Shown: positions 29,526 to 37,724 of the stretch, in pieces
Layout: each line of letters begins with the position of its first letter
Position numbering within the stretch: position 1 is the first letter of the stretch
DNA from: Oceanobacter sp.
Lineage (GTDB): Bacteria; Pseudomonadota; Gammaproteobacteria; Pseudomonadales; Oceanobacteraceae
DNA: 39,861 nt
NCBI GenBank assembly: GCA_002733645.1
Contig: NVWL01000024.1
Span: 1-39,861, forward strand
Direction of reading: 5' to 3'
Translations under genes and position numbers: made by a program
The notes under the pieces: model-generated
The model's input: the letters and a program-made list of their open reading frames with translations, nothing else
What the model was told of the DNA's origin: nothing
Databases searched by the model: none

Positions 29526-29645
29526 TTAATCCCGGGGCCGCATCAGTGGCATACGTGCACGCACAACACAGCGCACAACAGCTTGCACAGGGGCAGAAGC
29601 AATTGCGATGATAATGGCTGAGTGTTGCAGTTGTGAGTAGCTCAT
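29526..29645 (-). CDS. Putative Ile/Val-rich leader peptide (39 codons)
   Basis: A short ORF starting at ATG 29645 and ending in TAA 26 bases before the leader terminator. Residues 11-28 contain four Ile and five Val, including a run of three Ile and two Val-Val pairs. The last codons contain TGATGCGGCC, which is complementary to the 5' arm of the terminator. This is the architecture of branched-chain amino-acid attenuators such as ilvB or ilvG leaders. Against it: no clear ribosome site is seen, and the gene downstream is a transporter rather than an ilv gene. I do not recognise the peptide itself. Confidence 0.5.
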   Translation of the reverse strand: MSYSQLQHSAIIIAIASAPVQAVVRCVVRARMPLMRPRD

Positions 29646-29789
29646 ATTGATGGGGCTATTTCATATATTGGGAAAACAGGCCATTAGATTACGCCTAGCA
29701 CCTGACATTTACAACAGGCACTCACACTGTCTTAAAAAGCGTCTAATCTGAATACATAATCAACCTCTGTGATAAACAGGAACTGCACC
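29646..29789. other. Divergent promoter region between leader ORF and TraF-like gene
   Basis: Together with the leader this gives nearly 390 bases between the two annotated start codons. On the minus strand TTGTAA and TAATCT are 17 bases apart and could be a weak promoter for the leader. On the plus strand TTAAAA and CATAAT are 17 bases apart and could serve the TraF-like gene. Both are imperfect matches. No further gene is seen. Confidence 0.35.
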
Positions 29790-31361
29790 ATGATGAAACG
29801 AACGCTTCTTGCTTGCGCTGTTAGCGCCATTTGCTCTCACACTTACGCAACGCCGTTTATGCCAATGGATGCCCGAGGCCTCGCAATGGGGAGCACTGGG
29901 GTAGCAAGCGCAAAAATGGCACACATTCCTCATTACAACCCGTCACTGTTATCGCAAAAAACATCCGATGCTAAATTTGGCATTATCTTTCCGCAGTTTG
30001 GCGTAAACATCGCCGACGAAGATGAAATGATTGATGCCGCCGATGAGATTGGCGACGAGGTCATGCCGCGCTTCGCTGATGTCTTTGATAGCAGTGTGGC
30101 GGGCAACCTTCCTGATGCCGTTGATAACTTAACCGATGCCGCAGACGACCTCGTCACCGAAATTGATAAAGCCAGCGCAAACGATCCAACCTCCGATGTC
30201 GCCGGAGCCAGCGAAGCGTTTGGCAATGAAATCGATAACACACGCAGCTCGGTAGACACTCTAAGCAGCGCTTCAACCGATTTAAACAGCGCCTTAGATG
30301 CCATTACCGGTAGCCCATTAAGAGCCCGAGCTGGCCTCGCCTCTTCCATTGCATTTACGGGTGAAAAAATTCAGGCGGCGTTAATGGCCAAAGCGGACGT
30401 TAACGTGTCTGCCCGCACGCTCTTTTCAGGCAATGATCAACGCATGATCAGTTCCTACAGCGAAGCCGCCTCTGATTACTTAGGCGCAGCTTCCGAAGCC
30501 AATAGCTCGGTGGCCGGCATCAGCGATACCAGTACAAATGATGAGTTAGCCGCGGCCAAAACAGCGCTGCAAAATTTCTCTAGCTTTACCTCCGATGAAG
30601 TACAAACCGCCAACGGGAATATTCGTGTCTTCGAAGACGGTAAAATCACCAATGACGCAGAAGACCCTAAATTTGACTCAACGTACGAGATAGCCGCCAT
30701 CGGTATCGCCGAAATCGGAGCCAGCTTTGCACATGAATTTGTGGTCGATGGTCGTGCATTTTCCGTAGGGGTAACGCCAAAATTACAATCTATTAAAACC
30801 TACCACTATGTTGGTCAGATGGATGAAGACGATAACGGTGTTGAAGCTGAAATCGAAGATTCTGAACTCAGCTACAACCATTTCAACTTAGACATTGGTG
30901 CTTCTTTTTACGTTGACCCTAAGCGCAACTTCCTCGTTGGCGTGGTTATTAAAGACCTGATTGGAAAAGACTTTGAAACCGCCGAAGTACTGATTGATGG
31001 CAACGGCTTTGGTGCCACCGCTGCAGGCCAAACCATCAGTTTAAGCCCGAAAATTCGCGCCGGTGTCGCTTATCAAAGCGATTGGTTTAATGTGGCTGCT
31101 GATTTAGATATCACAAAAAATGAACCCACTGCCTACGAAAAAGCCACACAATACGCATCCGTCGGTGCTGAGTTTGATGCCGCCGGTTGGGTACAACTAC
31201 GAGCGGGTTTGCGCAGTAATCTCGTGAGTGAAAGCAATGTTGTTTCTCTAGGCGCTGGAGTTTCCCCCTTTGGCCTACACATGGATCTCGCATTAATGGC
31301 GGATATTGCTGATCCCGAAAAGGAAGTTGGCGTTGCATTTGAAACCGGCTTCTATTTTTAA
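29790..31361 (+). CDS. TraF-like (TraF_2 family) exported protein
   Basis: A 523-residue protein with a signal peptide ending SHTYA before TPFMPMDARGLAMGSTGVAS. That block and the C-terminal strand pattern ending in ETGFYF resemble the outer-membrane TraF_2 family, often labelled conjugal transfer protein TraF, and distantly OMPP1/FadL barrels. Residues about 70-190 are rich in Asp, Ala and Ser and form probable helices. The second half has alternating strands and a final aromatic residue typical of beta-barrels. ATG 29790 is preceded by CAGGAAC. A GTG at 29769 would add seven residues. There are no conjugation genes nearby, so the name should not be read as function. Confidence 0.75.
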   Translation: MMKRTLLACAVSAICSHTYATPFMPMDARGLAMGSTGVASAKMAHIPHYNPSLLSQKTSDAKFGIIFPQFGVNIADEDEMIDAADEIGDEVMPRFADVFDSSVAGNLPDAVDNLTDAADDLVTEIDKASANDPTSDVAGASEAFGNEIDNTRSSVDTLSSASTDLNSALDAITGSPLRARAGLASSIAFTGEKIQAALMAKADVNVSARTLFSGNDQRMISSYSEAASDYLGAASEANSSVAGISDTSTNDELAAAKTALQNFSSFTSDEVQTANGNIRVFEDGKITNDAEDPKFDSTYEIAAIGIAEIGASFAHEFVVDGRAFSVGVTPKLQSIKTYHYVGQMDEDDNGVEAEIEDSELSYNHFNLDIGASFYVDPKRNFLVGVVIKDLIGKDFETAEVLIDGNGFGATAAGQTISLSPKIRAGVAYQSDWFNVAADLDITKNEPTAYEKATQYASVGAEFDAAGWVQLRAGLRSNLVSESNVVSLGAGVSPFGLHMDLALMADIADPEKEVGVAFETGFYF

Positions 31362-31438
31362 CCAAGAATTTCAAACAGTATTTTAAAGCAAAAGTTCTAT
31401 GTCGTGATGCTAAGCGTTACACTTGAATGATCGCCCAC

Positions 31439-31467
31439 AAAACCATCGCCTCGGCGGTGGTTTTTTG
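31439..31467 (+). terminator. Terminator after TraF-like gene
   Basis: The stem ACCATCGCC-TC-GGCGGTGGT (one wobble pair), extended by A-T pairs, is followed by TTTTTT. It lies 78 bases after the TraF-like stop and 37 bases before the cca start. Confidence 0.85.
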
Positions 31468-31503
31468 TTTCTTGTTAAATTTTTAGAGCAGCGGAGAGTC
31501 ATC

Positions 31504-32742
31504 ATGCACACGTATTTAGTTGGCGGCGCTGTTCGCGACGCATTACTCAACCGCTCTTTTAAAGATCATGACTGGGTCGTTATTGGTGCTACCCCTGACG
31601 ACATGCTCGCTCAAGGTTTTCAGCAAGTAGGGGCCGACTTCCCAGTATTTTTGCATCCTAAAACTCAAGAGGAATATGCCCTTGCGCGCACCGAACGTAA
31701 AAGCGGCAAAGGCTACCAAGGTTTTATCTGTGATTTTTCTCCTGACGTCACCCTCGAAGACGATCTACTCCGCCGTGACCTCACCATTAATGCCATGGCT
31801 CAGGATGACGATGGCAATATCATTGATCCATTTAATGGTCAGCGAGACTTAAACGACCGTCTATTGCGTCATGTGTCCCCTGCGTTTAAAGAAGACCCGT
31901 TACGCGTTCTTCGTGTTGCCCGATTTGCCGCGCGTTTTGCCAGCTTAGGTTTTAACGTAGCCGAAGAAACCATGGCACTCATGAAAGCGATGGTAAATGA
32001 CGGCGAACTAGAGCACTTGGTTGCAGAACGGGTATGGGTAGAAACCCAACGTGCATTGGGAGAAAGCCATCCGGAGGTCTATTTCCAGATACTCAGAGAA
32101 TGCGGTGCGCTGGCCGCGTGGTTTCCTGAATTAGATACCCTGTTCGGCGTACCCCAACCGGAACAACACCATCCTGAAATAGACACCGGCATCCACGCGC
32201 TGATGTCATTACAGGCGGCTGTTTTGATGAGTGATAACATCGCCATCCGCTGGGCTGCTCTCGTGCATGACCTAGGTAAAGGGCTCACACCAGAAAGTGA
32301 GTGGCCGCGTCACATTGCCCACGAAAAACGTGGAATCAAACCGATCAAAGCGCTATGCAAACGTTTAAAAGCGCCGAACGATGCAACCACACTCGCTATA
32401 CTCACAAGTGAGTTCCATACTCACACACATCGTGCGCTTGAATTAAAAGCAGAAACAATATTAAAACTATTCGACCAACTTGATGTGTGGCGCAGAGCGG
32501 AGCGTTTTGAAGGGTTCCTAACCGTTTGCACCGCAGATGCAAGAGGCCGTACCGGGCTAGAAAACAGTCCTTATCCGCAAGCAGACTATCTTCGTGAGGC
32601 ACTCGTCGAAGCTCATAAAATAACGGCGAAAGAAATGATCGAACAAGGGTTTCAAGGCGCAGACATTCGAGAGGCTTTATTTAAAGCGCGAGCTAGCCAC
32701 CTGAAACATTGGAAGTCGGAAAAAGCGAATGCGCCAGTCTAG
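31504..32742 (+). CDS. cca: Multifunctional CCA-adding tRNA nucleotidyltransferase
   Basis: Cca builds or repairs the CCA end of tRNA. The 412-residue protein equals the E. coli length. The class II nucleotidyltransferase head has GGAVRDALLN and the catalytic carboxylates in DHDWVVIG, then RRDLTINAMA and RLLRHVSPAF. The C-terminal HD domain (ALVHDLGKG) gives the phosphatase and phosphodiesterase activity. The start is ATG 31504 with GGAGA upstream; reading further 5' would include the terminator. Its last 50 bases overlap the convergent folK gene. Confidence 0.96.
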   Translation: MHTYLVGGAVRDALLNRSFKDHDWVVIGATPDDMLAQGFQQVGADFPVFLHPKTQEEYALARTERKSGKGYQGFICDFSPDVTLEDDLLRRDLTINAMAQDDDGNIIDPFNGQRDLNDRLLRHVSPAFKEDPLRVLRVARFAARFASLGFNVAEETMALMKAMVNDGELEHLVAERVWVETQRALGESHPEVYFQILRECGALAAWFPELDTLFGVPQPEQHHPEIDTGIHALMSLQAAVLMSDNIAIRWAALVHDLGKGLTPESEWPRHIAHEKRGIKPIKALCKRLKAPNDATTLAILTSEFHTHTHRALELKAETILKLFDQLDVWRRAERFEGFLTVCTADARGRTGLENSPYPQADYLREALVEAHKITAKEMIEQGFQGADIREALFKARASHLKHWKSEKANAPV

Positions 32743-33229
32743 AGTGTAACCAATACGCATCGCGCTCTTGTAATTCTTGGTCAGCAACCTTCGGTAAATA
32801 TTCATGTAAAGGACGACCACTTTTGGGGCATATACCGTGCGGATACAAGTCTAATAAAGGCCGTAAAACAAAAGCAAACTTCCACACGTCTGATCGAGGC
32901 AGGCTGATTCCTGAGTAGATGCCACACAAATCATCCAGCAATAAAATATCGATATCTAACGCACGAGAAGAGTATTTCTCCGTATTCGGTAAACGTCCAA
33001 ATTCTGCTTCAATGGTTTTTAGTTTTTGATTTAACTCACTGATAGAGAAGTCAGTACGTATCTCTACAACCAAATTAATAAAATCAGGCCCATCGAATCC
33101 GACCGCCGGTGATCGATAACACGGCGATACTGACATTAGTTCAACATCATCGGCGAGACGTGTTAAACCGGCCAAGATATTATCTTCAGGATTAAGGTTT
33201 GCACCGACACCAAGATACACACGAGACAT
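32693..33229 (-). CDS. folK: 6-hydroxymethyl-7,8-dihydropterin pyrophosphokinase
   Basis: FolK transfers pyrophosphate from ATP to hydroxymethyl-dihydropterin in folate synthesis. The 178-residue protein has LGVGANL near the start, CYRSPAVG, DFINLVVEI, and the signature RALDIDILLLDD. The C-terminal part after the core is a longer tail of about 20 residues. It follows folB with a one-base TAATG overlap and ends inside the 3' end of cca on the opposite strand. Confidence 0.94.
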   Translation of the reverse strand: MSRVYLGVGANLNPEDNILAGLTRLADDVELMSVSPCYRSPAVGFDGPDFINLVVEIRTDFSISELNQKLKTIEAEFGRLPNTEKYSSRALDIDILLLDDLCGIYSGISLPRSDVWKFAFVLRPLLDLYPHGICPKSGRPLHEYLPKVADQELQERDAYWLHSRLAHSLFPTSNVSGG

Positions 33230-33582
33230 TAATTCCCGCCTCGTTCAATAGATAAGCCCACAGCACGCGCTTGCGGTACAACGGCGGGTTTTTCAACGTC
33301 TATTTTTAGCCAAGGCATTCCAAATTCTTTTAACAATCCCTCGGCTAAACGCTCAAGTAATGATTCGAGTAACTGGAAATTTTGCTCACGTACAAACGTT
33401 TCGATGTATTCCGTCACCGCTTGATAATCCAGCGCATGAATTAAATCATCCGTTTGCGCGGCCACACGAATATCCCATGCCATTTCGAGATCAAATACCA
33501 GAGGCTGCCTAACTTGCTTTTCCCAGTCGTAAACACCAATCACGGCATCGACGTTAAGCGCCCGGATAAATACTTTATCCAT
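33229..33582 (-). CDS. folB: Dihydroneopterin aldolase
   Basis: FolB cleaves dihydroneopterin to 6-hydroxymethyl-dihydropterin, the substrate of FolK. The 117-residue protein starts MDKVFIRALNVDAVIGVYDWEK, with the catalytic-region ALDYQAVTEYIETFV and LLESLLERLAEGLL, and ends with VEKPAVVPQARAVGLSIER, all typical of the family. It starts immediately after the tsaD stop with no spacer, and its own stop overlaps the folK start. The two consecutive enzymes of the pathway are thus coupled. Confidence 0.96.
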   Translation of the reverse strand: MDKVFIRALNVDAVIGVYDWEKQVRQPLVFDLEMAWDIRVAAQTDDLIHALDYQAVTEYIETFVREQNFQLLESLLERLAEGLLKEFGMPWLKIDVEKPAVVPQARAVGLSIERGGN

Positions 33583-34641
33583 CTATTGGCGCTCCTCGAC
33601 TACAACGTCATCCAAAGAGACAGCTTGCAGCTCAGTCATTGGCCAACGCGGCACACAAGATACTCCAAGCTCGGCTGATTCACCCGCCAACAACCGTTGA
33701 GCCCCCGCGTAGGCAATCATGGCGCCATTGTCCGTACACAGTTCAGGGCGTGGATAAAAGACCTTACCGCCCATCTCTTCCGTCATTTCTCGCAAGCGGC
33801 GGCGCAACAGACTATTAGCCCCCACTCCACCGGCAATAATTAAACGATGCACGCCGGTTTGTTTCATGGCGCGTTTGCATTTAATCGCTAAGGTATCCAC
33901 CACGGCGAGTTGAAAGCCCGCCGCAATGTCTTTTTGATCTTGTTCGCTCAACACACCATCCTCTGCGCACTGCAAAATGGTGGTACGGGTAAATGTTTTT
34001 AAGCCGCTAAAGCTAAAATCTAGCCCCGGACGATCCGTCATTGGGCGAGGAAAACGAAACCGCGTCGCATTACCTTCATCTGCCAAACGACTCAACTGCG
34101 GGCCACCGGGGTACGGCAACCCCATCATCTTTGCCGCTTTATCAAATGCTTCACCAGCGGCGTCATCAAGGGATTCGCCTAACAGCTCATATTCACCAAT
34201 ACCGGTAACCAAGACCAGCTGAGTATGTCCACCAGACACAAGTAAAGCGATAAAAGGAAACTCAGGGGCATCGTCTTCCAGCATAGGCGCAAGAAGATGG
34301 CCTTCCATATGATGAACGCCTACCGCCGGTATTTGTAGAGACCAGGCTAATGTGCGTCCTAAACACGCTCCCACCAACAAAGCGCCCACTAAACCCGGCC
34401 CTCGCGTGTAAGCAACGCCATCAAGATCACTGAGTGCGTACCCGCTCTCAGCCATTGCCTCGCGAATCAAAGGTAAACTTTTGCGCACATGATCACGTGA
34501 TGCCAGCTCTGGCACCACACCGCCATATTCAGCGTGAACCGCTATTTGCGAGTAAATGCGATGTGCCAGTAGGCCTTTCTCAGTATCGTAAAGTGCAATA
34601 CCTGTCTCATCGCAGGATGTTTCCAGCCCTAGTACCAGCAT
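33583..34641 (-). CDS. tsaD: tRNA N6-threonylcarbamoyladenosine transferase TsaD
   Basis: TsaD, with TsaB and TsaE, transfers the threonylcarbamoyl group to A37 of ANN-decoding tRNAs. The 352-residue ASKHA-fold protein begins [14 protein letters not shown] and has the metal-binding motif HHMEGH with His111 and His115, [11 protein letters not shown], and [11 protein letters not shown]. It is slightly longer than E. coli TsaD (337), with an extended C terminus. It heads tsaD-folB-folK and diverges from rpsU. This divergence is widespread in gammaproteobacteria. Confidence 0.97.
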   Translation of the reverse strand: MLVLGLETSCDETGIALYDTEKGLLAHRIYSQIAVHAEYGGVVPELASRDHVRKSLPLIREAMAESGYALSDLDGVAYTRGPGLVGALLVGACLGRTLAWSLQIPAVGVHHMEGHLLAPMLEDDAPEFPFIALLVSGGHTQLVLVTGIGEYELLGESLDDAAGEAFDKAAKMMGLPYPGGPQLSRLADEGNATRFRFPRPMTDRPGLDFSFSGLKTFTRTTILQCAEDGVLSEQDQKDIAAGFQLAVVDTLAIKCKRAMKQTGVHRLIIAGGVGANSLLRRRLREMTEEMGGKVFYPRPELCTDNGAMIAYAGAQRLLAGESAELGVSCVPRWPMTELQAVSLDDVVVEERQ

Positions 34642-34755
34642 ACTTACCTCTGTAATGTCCGGACGACCGCTCCCAATAATTCCAACAAGGAAGCCGTACT
34701 TAGGCGCATGATACTGCCCTAAAAGGGCGCTTGCCAGCTCTTACGAACGCTACCT

Positions 34756-34784
34756 TTGCAATTTAAATCCAAAGGCTATAGAAT
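34756..34784 (+). promoter_or_regulatory. Sigma-70 promoter of rpsU
   Basis: TTGCAA (34756-34761) and TAGAAT (34779-34784) are separated by exactly 17 bases. It is followed by a leader with a GGGG...CCCC hairpin at about 34800-34816 and an AGGTGAT ribosome site before the rpsU ATG. Confidence 0.7.
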
Positions 34785-34848
34785 GCCCGCCCTCTGTATG
34801 GGGCCGTGATTCCCCCAAACCTAATTGACGAAACACGTAGGTGATTGG

Positions 34849-35064
34849 ATGCCAGCTGTAAAAGTTAAAGAAAACGAACCATTTGATGTAGCACTTCGCC
34901 GCTTCAAACGCTCTTGCGAAAAAGCAGGCGTATTGTCTGAAGTACGTCGTCGTGAGCACTACGAAAAGCCAACTTGGGTACGCAAGCGTAAAGCTGCTGC
35001 TGCTGTAAAACGCCACCTTAAAAAGGTCCAGCGTGAACAGCGTAAGATGGTTCGCCTGTACTAA
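34849..35064 (+). CDS. rpsU: 30S ribosomal protein S21
   Basis: S21 is a small basic protein of the 30S platform that helps base pairing of mRNA with the anti-Shine-Dalgarno. The 71-residue product is exactly the family length and reads [40 protein letters not shown] and a basic tail. The ATG at 34849, with AGGTGAT seven bases upstream, is chosen. It opens the macromolecular-synthesis cluster. Confidence 0.98.
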   Translation: MPAVKVKENEPFDVALRRFKRSCEKAGVLSEVRRREHYEKPTWVRKRKAAAAVKRHLKKVQREQRKMVRLY

Positions 35065-35113
35065 TATAGTACTGACGTCTATCAAGTACCGACGTCTTAG
35101 CGAGGAGTATTAA

Positions 35114-35557
35114 ATGAGCTTAACTGCAACCATTAAAGACGCTGTTAAAGCGGCTATGCGAGCAAAAGATAAACAGCGTCTTGGTACGCTGCGTCTTGTT
35201 ACAGCTGAGTTTAAACGAGTAGAAGTGGACGAACGCATCGAAATTGATGACGACCGCGCACTGATCATCCTCGATAAGATGGGCAAGCAACGCCGTGACT
35301 CCATTGCACAGTATACCGATGCAGGACGTGAGGATTTGGCAGCCGTTGAACAGTTGGAAATCGACGTGATCAGCGAGTTTTTGCCAGAAGCCCTCGGCGA
35401 GGAAGAGTTAGCCCAACTGGTGGCTGATGCCGTTGCACAATCCGGTGCTGCAAGTATGCAGGACATGGGTAAAGTTATGGGCATCCTCAAACCACAGGTG
35501 CAGGGTCGTGCTGATATGGCACAAATCAGTCAACTGGTGAAATCACACCTAGGCTGA
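35114..35557 (+). CDS. yqeY: GatB/YqeY domain protein
   Basis: The 147-residue protein is the stand-alone form of the helical tRNA-binding domain found at the C terminus of GatB. It shows MRAKDKQRLGTLRLVTAEFK, LIILDKMGKQRRDSIAQYTDAGREDL, IDVISEFLPEAL and a terminal VKSHLG. Its cellular role is unclear. Its place between rpsU and dnaG is common in Pseudomonas-type genomes. A strong GAGGAG site precedes the ATG. Two 13-base near-identical repeats lie between rpsU and this gene. Confidence 0.94.
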   Translation: MSLTATIKDAVKAAMRAKDKQRLGTLRLVTAEFKRVEVDERIEIDDDRALIILDKMGKQRRDSIAQYTDAGREDLAAVEQLEIDVISEFLPEALGEEELAQLVADAVAQSGAASMQDMGKVMGILKPQVQGRADMAQISQLVKSHLG

Positions 35558-35580
35558 TTCTTCCCGACGGCGATTGCTAT

Positions 35581-35614
35581 AAAGCGCTAATAATGAAAAT
35601 TATTAGCGCTTTTG
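35581..35614 (+). terminator. 14-bp GAAA-loop hairpin between yqeY and dnaG
   Basis: AAAGCGCTAATAAT-GAAA-ATTATTAGCGCTTT is a perfect 14-bp stem closed by a GNRA-type tetraloop, with only a short T run (TTTT then G). It probably acts as a partial terminator that lowers dnaG and rpoD relative to rpsU, similar in position to the terminator between rpsU and dnaG in E. coli. Confidence 0.75.
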
Positions 35615-35657
35615 TCGTTTCTGGTAATAATAACGACAACCTCCTGAGCGGATACCC

Positions 35658-37553
35658 ATGGCTGGCCGGATACCTCAAAGCTTTATTGACGAGTTACTTT
35701 CCCGGGTCGATGTTATCGACGTGGTGGACAGTCGCGTCAAATTAAAAAAGACCGGCAAAAACTACTCAGCCTGCTGTCCGTTCCATAATGAGAATACCCC
35801 CTCTTTTACCGTTAGCCCTGACAAACAGTTTTATTACTGCTTTGGTTGTGGCGCTTCGGGCACCGCTCTGCGCTTTATTATGGAGTTTGATGGCCTCAAT
35901 TTTCCTGATGCTGTTGATAAGCTCGCCGAACAACTCAATATGGAAGTCCCGCGTGAAGCATCAAGCCAGCGCGATATAGAGCAAGAGCAACAACATCAAT
36001 CGTTATTCAAACGCATGGAAGCCGCCAGCCAGTTTTTTGAAAAACAGCTGCGCGAGCACGACCAAAAAGACAAAGCGGTTGGGTATTTAAAAAATCGCGG
36101 CTTGTCCGGCAAAGCCGCCAAGTTCTTTGGTATTGGCTATGCGCCTCCCGGTTGGGATGGTTTGCAAAGCGAACTGGGCACTGACAAAAATGCCATCAAA
36201 GAATTAATTGCCTGCGGCATGTTGATAGAAAAAGAAGATGGTCGCACTTATGACCGCTTCCGTGATCGCATCATGTTTCCTATTCGCGATGCTCGCGGTC
36301 GTTTTATTGCCTTTGGTGGGCGGGTACTTGGGGATGAAAAACCAAAATACCTGAACTCGCCCGAAACCCCAATATTCCAAAAAGGCCGTGAACTTTACGG
36401 ACTTTACGAAGCACGAAAAATACGCCAAAAACTCACACGTTTCGTCATAGTGGAAGGCTATATGGATGTTGTCGCGTTAGCAGAGTTTGGTATTCATTAC
36501 GCCGTCGCAACCTTAGGAACATCAACCAGCGAACACCATTTACGTCGTTTATTTAAAATCGTGCCGGAAGTGATTTTTTGTTTCGATGGTGACAACGCCG
36601 GACGCCAAGCCGCCTCGCGTGCAATGGAAACCGTACTGCCAGTACTTTCTGACGGCATACAAGCTCGCTTCTTATTTTTACCCGACGGTGAAGACCCGGA
36701 TACCTTAGTGCGTCAAGAAGGCAAAGACGGGTTTGAAAAACGACTAAATGAATCACTCCATTTGCCCGAATTTTTATTCGAACACGTCAAACAACAAGTG
36801 GATTTCGACACCTTAGATGGCAAAGCAAGATTCGATAAATTGGCTGCCCCACTAATTTCTAAAATGTCAGGTAGCACTCTTAAGAATCTTATGAAAGGTA
36901 AATTAGAGTCCATTATTGGAACTAGCAGCACCGCTCTGAATAGTGAACGTATTATTGGCGAAAAAGATCAAGATTTTGAGTTTCATGAAACTTTGGCAAT
37001 TCCAACACATGCTACCTCAACTCGCCTGCCTCGAAACGAACGAGACTTGAAGGGGTCAATTTCAGGTCTTAGTTTACTAGTTGATAAAGCAATTTTCAGC
37101 TTAATAAACAATCCAAGCTTTTGCACCCAAATCGACAATATCGAATTTGACCCAACAACTGAAAAAGAAGAATTGCTTCAAGCTTTACTTACAAAATTAA
37201 AAGAAAGCCCACAATCTACTTCTACAGGACTTCTAACTGTAATACTTCCATGGAACTCGTCAGCAGAGCTTAAACACCTATGGGAACAAGTACATAGCAT
37301 TGCAAACCTTTCATCAGATAGCCAAGCATCAGCAGCAGAAATAAAGGAGGCCTTAAAGCTTATCCATTTAAGACCTCTAATGAAGAAAAGGTACGCGCTA
37401 GAACAGTTAAATCAAAATAAGGTCACTCGGAGCAAAATGACGACAGAGCAAAGAGCTAGCCTAAAGGAGTTAGATAGAAAATTTTCGAAGCTAGGTCGCG
37501 GAAGAGTCACTTTGCTTATGGAAGACCTTAAGATTAATGAACAACTTACTTGA
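35658..37553 (+). CDS. dnaG: DNA primase
   Basis: DnaG synthesises RNA primers at the replication fork and binds DnaB through its C-terminal domain. The 631-residue product is longer than E. coli DnaG (581). The zinc ribbon has Cys40, His43, Cys61 and Cys64, exactly the E. coli spacing. The core has GGRVLGDEKPKYLNSPET and the TOPRIM motifs VEGYMDVVALAE and CFDGDNAGRQAA. The C-terminal third (after about nt 36,870) is weakly conserved, AT-richer, and uses AGA/AGG arginine codons that are rare earlier in the gene, but still shows a primase-C-like helical pattern. The ATG at 35658 gives the usual N terminus. Confidence 0.96.
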   Translation: MAGRIPQSFIDELLSRVDVIDVVDSRVKLKKTGKNYSACCPFHNENTPSFTVSPDKQFYYCFGCGASGTALRFIMEFDGLNFPDAVDKLAEQLNMEVPREASSQRDIEQEQQHQSLFKRMEAASQFFEKQLREHDQKDKAVGYLKNRGLSGKAAKFFGIGYAPPGWDGLQSELGTDKNAIKELIACGMLIEKEDGRTYDRFRDRIMFPIRDARGRFIAFGGRVLGDEKPKYLNSPETPIFQKGRELYGLYEARKIRQKLTRFVIVEGYMDVVALAEFGIHYAVATLGTSTSEHHLRRLFKIVPEVIFCFDGDNAGRQAASRAMETVLPVLSDGIQARFLFLPDGEDPDTLVRQEGKDGFEKRLNESLHLPEFLFEHVKQQVDFDTLDGKARFDKLAAPLISKMSGSTLKNLMKGKLESIIGTSSTALNSERIIGEKDQDFEFHETLAIPTHATSTRLPRNERDLKGSISGLSLLVDKAIFSLINNPSFCTQIDNIEFDPTTEKEELLQALLTKLKESPQSTSTGLLTVILPWNSSAELKHLWEQVHSIANLSSDSQASAAEIKEALKLIHLRPLMKKRYALEQLNQNKVTRSKMTTEQRASLKELDRKFSKLGRGRVTLLMEDLKINEQLT

Positions 37554-37724
37554 AAAAACACGTTTCAGCCCCAAACTTAGCAACTATGACCAGCCCAGTT
37601 ACCTCTGAATATCAACACCTTCCGTGCCATTACGGAACATTCGCTCAGAACACTGGCCTAACGACAGCTGAAAAGATATAATTCGCGGTTTTCTTCCGCC
37701 TTAAAATACGGAAACAGGGCTTCT
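37554..37724 (+). promoter_or_regulatory. rpoD leader with -10 box and paired inverted repeats
   Basis: A perfect TATAAT lies at 37677-37682, with a poor -35, about 43 bases before the rpoD start. Inverted repeats TTCCGT-GCCATT-ACGGAA (37620-37637) and TTCCG-N10-CGGAA (37694-37713) stand on either side of it. No gene is seen. Confidence 0.5.
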
